Source: Streptomyces cellostaticus
GTDB lineage: Bacteria > Actinomycetota > Actinomycetes > Streptomycetales > Streptomycetaceae
Assembly (NCBI RefSeq): GCF_023630175.1
Contig: NZ_JALLIN010000049.1
Coordinates: 1-57,228, forward strand
Direction: 5' to 3'
Length of the DNA: 57,228 bases
Shown: piece after piece, positions 7,876 to 16,503 of the stretch
Position numbering within the stretch: position 1 is the first letter of the stretch
Layout of the letters: each line of letters starts with the position of its first letter
The notes under the pieces: model-generated
Database searches by the model: none
What the model was told of the DNA's origin: nothing
What the model saw: the letters and a program-made list of their open reading frames with translations, nothing else
Program-made: the position numbers and the translations under genes

Positions 7876-8157
7876 ATGTCAGTCGACAATGTCGAACAAC
7901 CATGCTGGGACGAAAAGTTTGACTCCGTCCTGAGGCAGATCCTGCCCGAGTTGCCCGCTGTGACGCCCGAGATCTGGGATCGGGAGCTCAGGGCGCTGGG
8001 ATTGAACTCCGTAAAGATGGTGGAGCTTCTCCTCCGACTGGAAACCGCCTACGGCACCACGCTGTTCGACGACGACCTGGACCATCGACACTTTTCCACG
8101 CCGCGGACCATGTGGGACTTCGTCGCGCGGCGAGTCAATCTGGACGCTGCAAAATGA
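7876..8157 (+). CDS. Discrete acyl/aminoacyl carrier protein
   Basis: A 93-residue carrier protein. The phosphopantetheine serine is most likely Ser45 in ALGLNSVKMVELLLRLE, which has the usual L-x-S followed by a hydrophobic helix. The N-terminus is acidic and short, as in stand-alone carriers. It follows a strong Shine-Dalgarno, and its TGA overlaps the ATG of the dehydrogenase-like gene (ATGA). Its neighbours are an acyl-CoA dehydrogenase-like flavoprotein and a SerRS-like ligase. I infer it carries an activated amino acid that is then oxidised while tethered, analogous to the discrete carrier in aminomalonyl-ACP pathways. Confidence 0.85.
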   Translation: MSVDNVEQPCWDEKFDSVLRQILPELPAVTPEIWDRELRALGLNSVKMVELLLRLETAYGTTLFDDDLDHRHFSTPRTMWDFVARRVNLDAAK

Positions 8158-9326
8158 CGGACGTCAACGAGTACGAAACCGTGTTGACGGACATTGTCGC
8201 TGTCGCGCGCAACAACGCGGAACGCACCGACCGAGAAGCCAGGTTCCCGGTCGAGGCAATGGCCGCTCTCCGCGCTTCCGGACTGATGGGAATGTTCGTG
8301 CCCAGGGAATACGGAGGGCTCGGCAGCGATCTTCATCTGTATGTGCACATAGCGAGTCAGCTGGCGGCAGCCTGCACATCGACCGCGGCGATCTGGACGA
8401 TGCATGCCTTCCAGGTGGACGGGTTGTCCCGCTTCGCGGGAGAACGACTGCGGGAGACGGTTCTGCCGGCCATCGCCGATGGGAAGATCTATCTCGCCTC
8501 GGTCACGACGGAGGCGGGCAAGGGCGCCGACATTCTCAGGGCCGATGCGCCACTCACGCTGCGCGGCGAGGAGGCTTGCTTCGAGCGGGTCGCTCCGGTG
8601 GTCACCGGAGGACGGCATGCCGAGGCTTTTCTGATCACGCTTCGTGCCGCACCAGAGGCGCAGTCGCACGAGGTGAGCCTCGTGTACGCAGAGCGCGGCC
8701 AACTGCGGATCAGCGAGCACGGGAACTGGGATCCGCTGGGAATGCGGGGAACCGAGAGCGTAGGTCTGACGATCTCGGGCTCGGTGCCACCCGACCAGGT
8801 GGTGGGCCAACCGGGACGGTTCGAGGACATGGCCAGTGAGAGCATGATCCCCCTTGCCCATCTTGGCTGGTCGGCTTGCTGGCTGGGAGCTGCCCGCGGG
8901 GCCTTCTCCGAGCTGCTGCGGTGGCTTCGGGCTCCCGCGCGACGCGGCGGTCCTGACATCCATTCAGATCTGGTACGGGAGCGACTGGCGCGTATAAGGG
9001 TGGACCTCGATCTTGTGAGCGCCTACCTCACGCGCTTGTGCGACGAGCTCACGGCCGCGCGATCGGCTGGGCGGCCATGGTCCGACACCCGCACTCGCCT
9101 CCGCGTGAACACGCTCAAACTCGCCGCGTCCGAGCTGACGTTCAAGGTTGCGGACAGCCTGGTCCAGCTCGCCGGGATGAACGGTGGCTACAGCCGGCTC
9201 GCGCCCATCAAGTTCGAGCGTTATTTCCGGGATCTGCGCTCTGCCCGGCTCAACCATTCCAACGACCGCATGTGGCCGGCCACGGGTGCCCTCGTGTTGC
9301 TGGACCCCAAGGTCACGCTGCTCTGA
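8154..9326 (+). CDS. Acyl-CoA dehydrogenase-like flavoprotein, probably acting on a carrier-bound aminoacyl group
   Basis: A 390-residue protein with the ACAD fold. An N-terminal helical domain includes FVPREYGGLGSDLHLYVHIA. A middle beta domain follows, then a C-terminal helical bundle ending with MNGGYSRLAPIKFERYFRDL. The Y-G-G-L-G and R-x-F-R-D-L features are typical. The start at 8154 is set by the ATGA overlap with the carrier gene. In zwittermicin and guadinomine loci, an ACAD homologue next to a discrete carrier oxidises a seryl thioester to aminomalonyl-ACP. The context here suggests a comparable oxidation, but the substrate is not shown by sequence. Confidence 0.85.
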   Translation: MTDVNEYETVLTDIVAVARNNAERTDREARFPVEAMAALRASGLMGMFVPREYGGLGSDLHLYVHIASQLAAACTSTAAIWTMHAFQVDGLSRFAGERLRETVLPAIADGKIYLASVTTEAGKGADILRADAPLTLRGEEACFERVAPVVTGGRHAEAFLITLRAAPEAQSHEVSLVYAERGQLRISEHGNWDPLGMRGTESVGLTISGSVPPDQVVGQPGRFEDMASESMIPLAHLGWSACWLGAARGAFSELLRWLRAPARRGGPDIHSDLVRERLARIRVDLDLVSAYLTRLCDELTAARSAGRPWSDTRTRLRVNTLKLAASELTFKVADSLVQLAGMNGGYSRLAPIKFERYFRDLRSARLNHSNDRMWPATGALVLLDPKVTLL

Positions 9327-9343
9327 TGCGGGAGGAGACGAGC

Positions 9344-10588
9344 ATGCACCAGTACACGGTCCCGCTGAGCCAGAAGGTGCCTCTGCGACTTGCCGGAGAG
9401 CTGTCGAAGCGCGTGTTCTTCGTGTCCGAGGACATCGAGAGCTTCGAACTGGTCGAGGAGAAGGAGGGCGAGACCGCCGTCGTCTGCGCGGTGCGCGTCA
9501 CCACGCGCGCTCCGTCGGACACGGTGCAGATGCGGAGCATGCTCAATCAGCTCGTCTCCGACGACATCCTTCCGCAACGTTCCGTGATGGAGCATCGGAT
9601 CTGGCAGTCCAGTCATCCTGTGACGACACATGACGACACGTTCGACCGAATGCTCGACCAGGGAATCGCCATCCCTTCCGGTGAAGGCCAGTTGGGATTC
9701 GGTGATCCCTTCACAGGTCTGGTCGCCCACCTGGACGAGGTCTTCCGGGCGGCCGCGCAGCGCTCATTCGGCGCGCTGGAACACAGGTATCCCAGTCTCA
9801 TTCCGACCGGGGTACTCGCCCGTAGCGGCTATCTCACGTCCTTTCCGCAGTTTCTGATGTTCGCCGGACGACTCCACGGCGAACTGGACTCCTACAAGGG
9901 TTTCGTCAAGCAGGTGAGCGACCGCGACTCGGCCGAGGACACGGATGCGGCCGTCTCACGAGCCCTGGCCGACCACAGCACACACTCGGGATACACGCTG
10001 TCCCCGGCCGTCTGCTATCACGTCTACGAGCAGCACGCGGGCAAGAGTCTCGACGCCGATCTGGTGTCGGTCACGGCGCGTGGTACGTGCTTCCGGCACG
10101 AATCCCGGTACCACCGGTCGCTGGAGCGCCTGTGGGAGTTCACCATGCGCGAGGTGGTGTTCATCGGGAGCGAGAACCGCGTCGCGGAGGCCAGAAATTC
10201 GTTCATGCAGGACGTCTTCGCCATCGTGGAGGAGCTCGGTCTCGCAGGTCATGTGGAGACTGCCAGCGATCCCTTCTTCTGCGATGCCAAGACGGCCGAG
10301 AAGATCTGGACCCAGCGCCTCATGCAGCTGAAGTACGAGTTGCTCCTTCCGGTCCCCGGAGGCCGTTCTGTGGCGGCCGTGTCCTTCAACACCCACGGCA
10401 GTTCCCTGGGCGAGGCGTTCTCCATCAGGACGCCGGACCGCGAGATCGCCCACACTGGCTGCGTCGCCTTCGGTCTCGAGCGCTTCGCGTACGCCTTTGT
10501 GTGCCAGCACGGTCTCGATCCGGCCGGCTGGCCGGACGCAGTCAGCCGCTCGGTGCAGTCGTCCGGGGCCACGGAGGCGAGCAGATGA
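9344..10588 (+). CDS. SerRS-like class II amino acid:[carrier protein] ligase
   Basis: A 414-residue class II aminoacyl-tRNA-synthetase-like protein without a tRNA-binding coiled coil. Motif 2 is recognisable as RGTCFRHES and motif 3 as GCVAFGLERFAYAF. The segment YTLSPAVCYHVYEQ contains the Cys expected in the zinc-binding site of atypical SerRS homologues. Such proteins activate small amino acids with ATP and transfer them to the phosphopantetheine of a carrier protein instead of tRNA. The adjacent discrete carrier gene fits exactly. GGAGGAG precedes ATG 9344. The first 100 residues or so are an extra N-terminal region. The amino acid (Gly, Ala or Ser are typical) cannot be chosen from sequence. 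Confidence 0.8.
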   Translation: MHQYTVPLSQKVPLRLAGELSKRVFFVSEDIESFELVEEKEGETAVVCAVRVTTRAPSDTVQMRSMLNQLVSDDILPQRSVMEHRIWQSSHPVTTHDDTFDRMLDQGIAIPSGEGQLGFGDPFTGLVAHLDEVFRAAAQRSFGALEHRYPSLIPTGVLARSGYLTSFPQFLMFAGRLHGELDSYKGFVKQVSDRDSAEDTDAAVSRALADHSTHSGYTLSPAVCYHVYEQHAGKSLDADLVSVTARGTCFRHESRYHRSLERLWEFTMREVVFIGSENRVAEARNSFMQDVFAIVEELGLAGHVETASDPFFCDAKTAEKIWTQRLMQLKYELLLPVPGGRSVAAVSFNTHGSSLGEAFSIRTPDREIAHTGCVAFGLERFAYAFVCQHGLDPAGWPDAVSRSVQSSGATEASR

Positions 10589-11550
10589 CCTATGAGGCTG
10601 TTACGAAGGAGACCAGGACCCTCGTCGTTCAGGCGTGGTACCGGACGCTTGAGGAGTACCCGGCCGACGACCGGGAGAATTTCTTCGAAGCCGGTGGGAA
10701 TTCCGTCCTGCTGGTTCAGCTCCAGAGCGAGCTCACCGAGTCGCTCGGCGGCGTCAGGGTCCCGCTGAAGGACATTCGCCGGGCCCCCACCGTGGAGGGG
10801 CTGCTGAAGAGCATCTCGGAGCTGGGAGCGTCTCCCGAAGAGAGGGTGCCCGGGCGTCTCGACCTGTATTGCCTTCCGTACGCGGGCTGTTCGGCGCGCG
10901 TATTCGACAGCTGGCGCGGTTGGCTCCCGGAGTCGGTCCGTCTGATGCCGCTTGAGCTGCCCGGGCGCGGTTCCCGCAGCGCGGAGCCGGCGATAGACAG
11001 CCTTCCCCTTCTCCTGCAGGACCTTTCCAGCGCACTGGGGGACCGGGACGGCGAGTTCGCGGTCTTCGGGCACTGCTTCGGGGCTCTGATCGCCAACGAG
11101 CTGATCAGGTTCCGGCGCTCACGGAGCCTGTCCCAACCGCGGCACCTCGTCGTCTCCGCCTGCCGGGCACCCCACCTCGCCACTCCTGAGGAACGGACAC
11201 ACGACCTTCCGTTCGGCGAGCTGAAGGAGCGCCTGCGCCAACAGGGCGGCACGCCGGCCGAGCTGCTTGAGAACGACGAGCTCATGGAGTTGTACGTGCC
11301 TACTCTGCGCGCTGACTATTCGATCTACGACCACTACCGCGTCAGTGACGACGGTCCATTGGAGTGCCCCGTCCTCGCCTTGTACGGAGAGGACGACGCG
11401 GAGGCCGACCGGGCGGGCATGGAGCAGTGGCGTGGCTACTCCACAGGGCCGTTCGCCATCGAGCCGGTGGCTGGTGGGCACTTCTTCGCGCAGACCTCGG
11501 AAGCGGCCGTGGTGGAGAAGGTGTGCCGGTGGCTCGGAGTTCCCCGATGA
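10585..11550 (+). CDS. Peptidyl carrier-thioesterase didomain with Cys nucleophile
   Basis: A 321-residue protein. Residues 5-80 are a carrier domain with Ser40 in FFEAGGNSVLLVQ. Residues 92-320 are a type II-like thioesterase (segment LDLYCLPYAGCSARVFDSW). The nucleophile elbow reads FGHCFGAL, with Cys164 replacing the usual Ser of G-H-S-x-G. An acidic pair at 270-271 and His299 in AGGHFF complete a plausible triad. ATGA overlap couples it to the ligase. Cys-nucleophile TE domains are known in obafluorin (beta-lactone) and sulfazecin (beta-lactam) synthetases, so this could be a specialised cyclising or acyl-shuttling enzyme rather than a proofreader. That is inference. Confidence 0.85.
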   Translation: MTYEAVTKETRTLVVQAWYRTLEEYPADDRENFFEAGGNSVLLVQLQSELTESLGGVRVPLKDIRRAPTVEGLLKSISELGASPEERVPGRLDLYCLPYAGCSARVFDSWRGWLPESVRLMPLELPGRGSRSAEPAIDSLPLLLQDLSSALGDRDGEFAVFGHCFGALIANELIRFRRSRSLSQPRHLVVSACRAPHLATPEERTHDLPFGELKERLRQQGGTPAELLENDELMELYVPTLRADYSIYDHYRVSDDGPLECPVLALYGEDDAEADRAGMEQWRGYSTGPFAIEPVAGGHFFAQTSEAAVVEKVCRWLGVPR

Positions 11551-12293
11551 TGCCCGCACGCGGCACCGGGACATCCGGGCGTTCCCTAGTCACACTGGAG
11601 TTCAGCAACGAGGTGCCCCCCAGGAACTTTGAGGAACTGATACCGGCGAGGCTCTCGGAGAACCGGCTGGTCGTCGACCCGCTCGCCTTCCCCGGCCTGG
11701 ACCGCAGGGTCGTGGCGATCGCCGAGCAGGCGGAGTACTGGGCCGCTCGCATCAACCGCACGGCGGGGAGTCCGTCGGCAGTGCTCGCCTACTGCTCGGC
11801 CGCCGCACTGGCCGAGAGGATCGTCGCCGCCCTGGGCGGCTCGAACGCGACTCTGATCCTGTTCGACCCGGAGTACCCGGACAGCCAGGCACCACAGAGC
11901 CTGTTCCAGGACCTCGTTCGCTCCATCGGCGACACCGGAGCGACCGAGCGGATCCCCGACCTCACGGATCTCCCTGCCGGAGAGTCACTGCGGCAGGCCG
12001 GGGCGTTCCTTGCCGGGCTCATCGAGCGCATCGCACCTGACCTCGACCGCGCCATCGCCGAGGAACTGACGACGGGGCAGCGCGCCTGGCTGAGCTTCGT
12101 CCTGTCCACCGCCTTCACACCGGCTGGTGCCTCCCGCACGGACCACGTCTTCCTCAGCGACTCGGGATCGTGGCAGGTAGGCCGCGGCCCCGAGGTCCAC
12201 CACGTCGGAGGTTCGCCCACCGACCTCTTCCGGTCCCCGGCTGTGGCGGCCGAGCTGTCCGAGATCCTGGGCATCGGGGTGACATGCAGGTGA
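11547..12293 (+). CDS. Uncharacterised protein in the biosynthetic run
   Basis: A 248-residue protein starting at the ATGATG that overlaps the preceding stop. I do not recognise a family. The segment PSAVLAYCSAAALAERIVAA followed by L-G-G-S-N-A-T-L-I-L-F-D-P-E looks like the nucleophile-elbow region of a degenerate alpha/beta hydrolase or thioesterase, with Cys where Ser might be. No His near the C-terminus is clearly placed to complete a triad. There is no signal peptide or membrane segment. Translational coupling on both sides (it overlaps the P450 start by 10 nt) argues for a role in the same pathway. Confidence 0.6.
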   Translation: MMPARGTGTSGRSLVTLEFSNEVPPRNFEELIPARLSENRLVVDPLAFPGLDRRVVAIAEQAEYWAARINRTAGSPSAVLAYCSAAALAERIVAALGGSNATLILFDPEYPDSQAPQSLFQDLVRSIGDTGATERIPDLTDLPAGESLRQAGAFLAGLIERIAPDLDRAIAEELTTGQRAWLSFVLSTAFTPAGASRTDHVFLSDSGSWQVGRGPEVHHVGGSPTDLFRSPAVAAELSEILGIGVTCR

Positions 12294-13504
12294 CGAAGAC
12301 CACGCCGGTGCGCTGCCCGTACGCGCAGGATCCCACCGTTCGCCCCGATCCCTGTGCCGACTACCTTCCCTGGCGGACCGATGCTCCGGTGCGCAGGGAC
12401 GAGCTGCTCGGCGTATGGGTGGTGACGGGTTTCGCGGAAGTGTCACGCCTGCTGATGAGCCCCGCACTGTCGTCGGCCTGGCCGGCGCAGGGCGCGACGG
12501 AACTCCACCTGTCCGGCCCGGACCGGGAGGGCAGGGCGCGCACGTCGGACACCGTGCGCCGGTGGTTCATGTTCAGGAACGGCACGGGCCACGCGACTCT
12601 CCGGAGGCTGATGGCCCCCCTGTTCACGCCGGAGCGCATCTCACGGCTGCGCCCCTACGTCGAGGCTGTCGTTGACGAACTGCTGGCCGCCCGCAGTACG
12701 GACGACGTGCTGGACGTGATGACCGGCCTCGCCGTTCCGCTATCCAGCCGGGTCATCTGCCACATCCTGGGCCTCCCGGAGACGGTGGCCCCGCGACTGC
12801 ACGGATGGGCGCAGGACATCGCCGCCCTGCTCATCGCCGACTACCTGCCTCAGGTCGTCGTGCGGGGAGACACGGCGCTGCGGGAGATCGAGGACGTGAT
12901 CGCGCAGGTGCTCGACGGCGGCGAAGCCCGGGAGACCAGTAGTCTCGGCGTGTTGCGGCGCGCTGTCCGCGACGGGCTGATCGACCAGGCCGATGTGCCG
13001 GCCACAGCCAGTCTGCTGGTCTACGCGGGGTACGAGACCACCTCCACCTTCATCGGGAAGGCGGTGCGAGCGTTGTTCCACTCCGGAACGTGGCATTCCC
13101 TGACCACCCGGAGTCCCTCTTCGGTGGTGGAGGAACTGCTCAGATTCGACACCTCCGTCCAGCAGGTCGCCCGGGTCGCCACGGAACCGGTCGCGGTGGG
13201 AGGACACTGCATCGAGGCCGGCGAACTGGTTCTGTTGATGCTCGGCGCCGCCAACAGGGACGCGTCGGTCTTTCCCGAGCCCGACGACCTGTCCACCGAG
13301 CGAGGCATCCGCAGGCATCTGGCCTTCGGGCAGGGCCCGCACTACTGCCTCGGTGCCGGGCTGGCCCGTCTGGAGACGGAGGTCGTCCTCGCGGCGCTGG
13401 CGGCACGCTGGCCCTCTGCCCGCCTCGCGGCCCCACCGGCCACCCGCCCGCACAACGGAGTGACCGTGCTGGAAAGTCTCAAGATCCGGGGCGAGCCGTG
13501 CTGA
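12284..13504 (+). CDS. Cytochrome P450
   Basis: A 406-residue soluble bacterial P450. The I-helix motif is LVYAGYETTST (A-G-x-E-T-T), the K-helix E-x-x-R is in VEELLRF, and the haem-binding loop is FGQGPHYCLGAGLA with the axial Cys. Its start overlaps the previous gene, and its stop overlaps the NRPS start at 13498. It probably hydroxylates or otherwise oxidises an amino acid tethered to a carrier domain, a common role for P450s embedded in NRPS operons. The substrate is unknown. Confidence 0.92.
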   Translation: MQVTKTTPVRCPYAQDPTVRPDPCADYLPWRTDAPVRRDELLGVWVVTGFAEVSRLLMSPALSSAWPAQGATELHLSGPDREGRARTSDTVRRWFMFRNGTGHATLRRLMAPLFTPERISRLRPYVEAVVDELLAARSTDDVLDVMTGLAVPLSSRVICHILGLPETVAPRLHGWAQDIAALLIADYLPQVVVRGDTALREIEDVIAQVLDGGEARETSSLGVLRRAVRDGLIDQADVPATASLLVYAGYETTSTFIGKAVRALFHSGTWHSLTTRSPSSVVEELLRFDTSVQQVARVATEPVAVGGHCIEAGELVLLMLGAANRDASVFPEPDDLSTERGIRRHLAFGQGPHYCLGAGLARLETEVVLAALAARWPSARLAAPPATRPHNGVTVLESLKIRGEPC

Positions 13505-16503
13505 CGCGGGACGAGACCATCCACGGGGCGTTCGCCGAACAGGTGCGACGCAGGCCGGCCGGGGTGGCGCTGATCCAGGGCGAGACGGTTCTGACCTATG
13601 CCGAGCTGGCCCGGGCAGCGGACGATTACGCAGCCGAGCTGGCGGCGCTCGGGGTTCGTCCGGGCGACCTCGTGCCCGTCCTCCTGCCACGCTCACCGGA
13701 GCTGGTGGCGACGCTGCTCGCCCTGCTGAAGCTGGGGGCCGCCTATTCCGTCGTGGACCTCAGGTGGCCGGAGGAGCGCCGGAGCGAGGTGGTCCGCCGG
13801 CTCGGATCGCCGGTCGTGGTGTCGCACACCCGGCCTGTGTCCGTGGCCATGCTCAGCGGCCGGAGGGTGGAAGACGCTGTGACCGGAGGCGAAGCGCCTG
13901 CGACGGTCTTCTTCACCTCCGGCACGACCGGCACGCCGAAGGGCGTGGTGTCTCCGCACCGTGCCACCACCAGGCTGTTCACCGCCGGGAGTTTCGCCGA
14001 CTTCGGGCCGGGCTGCGTCACCTCCGTGGCTGCCGCGACGGCGTGGGACGCGTTCTCGCTGGAACTGTGGGGCCCGCTGGTCAGCGGGGGTACGGCTGTC
14101 CTCGCGGGCGGCGAGTACTTCCTCCCGGACGCGCTGTCCACGATGATCCGCGACCGCGGCGTGAACACGGCCTGGCTCACCGTCTCGCTCTTCAACCTGT
14201 TCGTGGACGAGCAGCTCGACTGCTTCCGGGGGCTGTCACAACTGATCATCGGCGGGGAGCGGCTCTCGCCCGCGCACGTCCGTCGGTTCCTCACCTCGCA
14301 TCCCACCGTGACCCTGCTCAACGGCTACGGTCCCGTGGAGAGCTGTGTCTTCGCGACGACGCACCGGGTGACGCTCGCCGACACAGGGCGGAGCGGCGGT
14401 GTTCCGCTGGGGCGGCCGGTGCCGCGCACACAGGTCGTCGTGATGCGGGACAAGGTGCCGGCGCCGCCCGGCAGGCCGGGCGAGATCTGGATCAGCGGTG
14501 ACGGCTTGGCCTTCGAGTACCTCGCCGACCCGGAGGAGACCAGGAAACGGTTCGTGACCGTCCCGACGGCTGACGGCGAGACCCGTCTGTACCGCACGGG
14601 AGACCTCGGCTTACTCGACGACGACGGGGTCCTCCACTACCTGGGCCGTGCGGACCGGCAGGTCAAGATCCGGGGCCACCGGGTCGAACCGGCCGAGGTG
14701 GAGAGTGCCTGCGAGGCACTGCCGGAGGTGGACCGCGCCGTCGTCGTCCCCGTCGAGGGAACGAACCGGTCGGTCAGGCGCCTCGCGCTGTTCTACACCG
14801 CCTCGGCAGCGGGGCGTCAGGCCGGTCCGCCGTCGCTGACCGCACGTCTTCGCAAGGTACTTCCCGCCTACTGCGTACCAGACCTGATCGAGGAAGTGGC
14901 AGTGTTCCCGCTGACGGGACAAGGCAAGACCGATCATCGTGCGCTCCTGGCCAGGCTGGGGCCGCCCGAGGTCGGACCCGGCACGGACCTCGAGGACCTC
15001 TTTCGCGAGATCCTCCGGCCCGGTGACAGGCCGCTCGGCCTCTTGACGCCCGACACGACCTGGGCCGCTCTCGGGGGCACCTCGCTGGACGCCATGCGCC
15101 TGTGCGCCCGGATCCAGGCGCAGCTAGGCGTTCGCGTGACCGTGTCCGACTTCATGCGGGATCCGAGCCTCAACGGGCTGCGACGCCTGGTGGAAAAGGC
15201 CGTGGCCCTGCCCGTCCGCGAGGTTTCCGCGCCGTCCGACGCGAAGGCGGTCCCGCTCGTAGGAATGGCAGCGCACTTCTGCATGGCGCACGAGATGAGT
15301 CCTCAGGACACCTCTGCGCTGTGCCGGAGGGCGTGGCGGATCGACGGTCCGGTCGACCTGGCGGCGCTCGAGCAGGCCCTGGGCGACCTGCACGACCGGC
15401 ACGAGGCGCTGCGCGCCTCCTACGTCCTGGAGGACGGGCCGGTCGCGCACCTGGCTCCCGGAGCGGACCATGCCGTGCTGGCCGACCTGGGGCAGCGGAA
15501 CGACGACGGGGCGGCGGAATCCGCCCTGCAGGAGGCCCTGCTGCGTCCGCTGTCGATCCACGCGGGTGAGGTCTGGCGCTGCGTGGTGGTCAGAGCGGGG
15601 AGCGGCAGCACCCTGCTCGGCCTGGCCGTGCACCACGTCGCATTCGACGGCTGGTCCGAAGCGCTGCTCGTCTCGGAGCTGGGGACCGCGTACCGGAGCC
15701 GGGTCGCCGGGGCCCGCGAGACCTTCGACGGACCCGCCCCCACCCTGGTCGAACTCGCCCAGGAAGAGGCCGCGGTCCGCCGCCACCCGGACCACGAACG
15801 GCAGCTGAACCACTGGGCGGCGGCTTTGCGCGGCGTGCCGGACCTGGATCTACCGAGACCGCGCTCGACGGACGACGAGTCGGTGGGCGTCTTCCGCTTC
15901 GGGGTCAATGCCCGCGCCGTCGAGCGCCTGACACGGGATGCGCGGCAGTGCGGGGGCACGCTGTTCCTGGCCCTTCTCGCCGCATACGACGCCGCCCTGC
16001 GCGAGGTGCTCCGGCAGGACGACTTCTGCATCGGCGTTCCGGTCGCGCGTCGGGGCGGCGTGCACGCGGTCCGCGCCGTGGCGTGTCTGGTGGACATGTT
16101 GTGTGTTCGCCTGCCGCCTGCGGATGCGCCCGGTTCGCTGAGGGAGCGCATGCGTGGGGCGTATCAGGTGGTCGAGGCGGCCATGGCTTGCCAGGACATC
16201 GCGTTCGACGAGGTGGTGGCCGCTCTGGCTCCTCCGCGTACGGGCCGTAACCCGCTGTATCAGACCGTGTTCGCCTACCAGGACAACGCCGCCGAGGAGC
16301 TGTGGCTCGACGGGTGCACCGTCGGTCTCCTGCCGCAGCCACCTGTCGCACCGCCGGCCGAGCTGGTCTGCGAGGCGTGGCCGCGCTCCGACGGCGGGCT
16401 GCGGGTGGACGTGACCTTTCGGGCATCGCTGGTGCGGCGCGACGGGGCGCGGCGAGTCGCTGACGTGTATCAGGCCCTGCTGACCGAGAAGGACCACCGA
16501 TGA
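13498..16503 (+). CDS. NRPS, A-T-C
   Basis: A 1001-residue synthetase with the unusual order adenylation (1-500), carrier (about 505-575) and condensation (about 590-1000). A3 is FFTSGTTGTPKGV near residue 138, A10 is GQGKTDH, the carrier serine is in LGGTSLDA near 527, and the condensation active site is HHVAFDGWS near 711. My by-eye alignment to GrsA gives pocket residues D-A-L-L-I-G-G-V-F-K. This is closest to known valine-type codes, so an aliphatic residue is likely. The GTG start at 13498 overlaps the P450 stop. The terminal C domain must accept an acceptor carried by another protein, plausibly the A-T enzyme encoded next. Confidence 0.92.
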   Translation: MLTRDETIHGAFAEQVRRRPAGVALIQGETVLTYAELARAADDYAAELAALGVRPGDLVPVLLPRSPELVATLLALLKLGAAYSVVDLRWPEERRSEVVRRLGSPVVVSHTRPVSVAMLSGRRVEDAVTGGEAPATVFFTSGTTGTPKGVVSPHRATTRLFTAGSFADFGPGCVTSVAAATAWDAFSLELWGPLVSGGTAVLAGGEYFLPDALSTMIRDRGVNTAWLTVSLFNLFVDEQLDCFRGLSQLIIGGERLSPAHVRRFLTSHPTVTLLNGYGPVESCVFATTHRVTLADTGRSGGVPLGRPVPRTQVVVMRDKVPAPPGRPGEIWISGDGLAFEYLADPEETRKRFVTVPTADGETRLYRTGDLGLLDDDGVLHYLGRADRQVKIRGHRVEPAEVESACEALPEVDRAVVVPVEGTNRSVRRLALFYTASAAGRQAGPPSLTARLRKVLPAYCVPDLIEEVAVFPLTGQGKTDHRALLARLGPPEVGPGTDLEDLFREILRPGDRPLGLLTPDTTWAALGGTSLDAMRLCARIQAQLGVRVTVSDFMRDPSLNGLRRLVEKAVALPVREVSAPSDAKAVPLVGMAAHFCMAHEMSPQDTSALCRRAWRIDGPVDLAALEQALGDLHDRHEALRASYVLEDGPVAHLAPGADHAVLADLGQRNDDGAAESALQEALLRPLSIHAGEVWRCVVVRAGSGSTLLGLAVHHVAFDGWSEALLVSELGTAYRSRVAGARETFDGPAPTLVELAQEEAAVRRHPDHERQLNHWAAALRGVPDLDLPRPRSTDDESVGVFRFGVNARAVERLTRDARQCGGTLFLALLAAYDAALREVLRQDDFCIGVPVARRGGVHAVRAVACLVDMLCVRLPPADAPGSLRERMRGAYQVVEAAMACQDIAFDEVVAALAPPRTGRNPLYQTVFAYQDNAAEELWLDGCTVGLLPQPPVAPPAELVCEAWPRSDGGLRVDVTFRASLVRRDGARRVADVYQALLTEKDHR

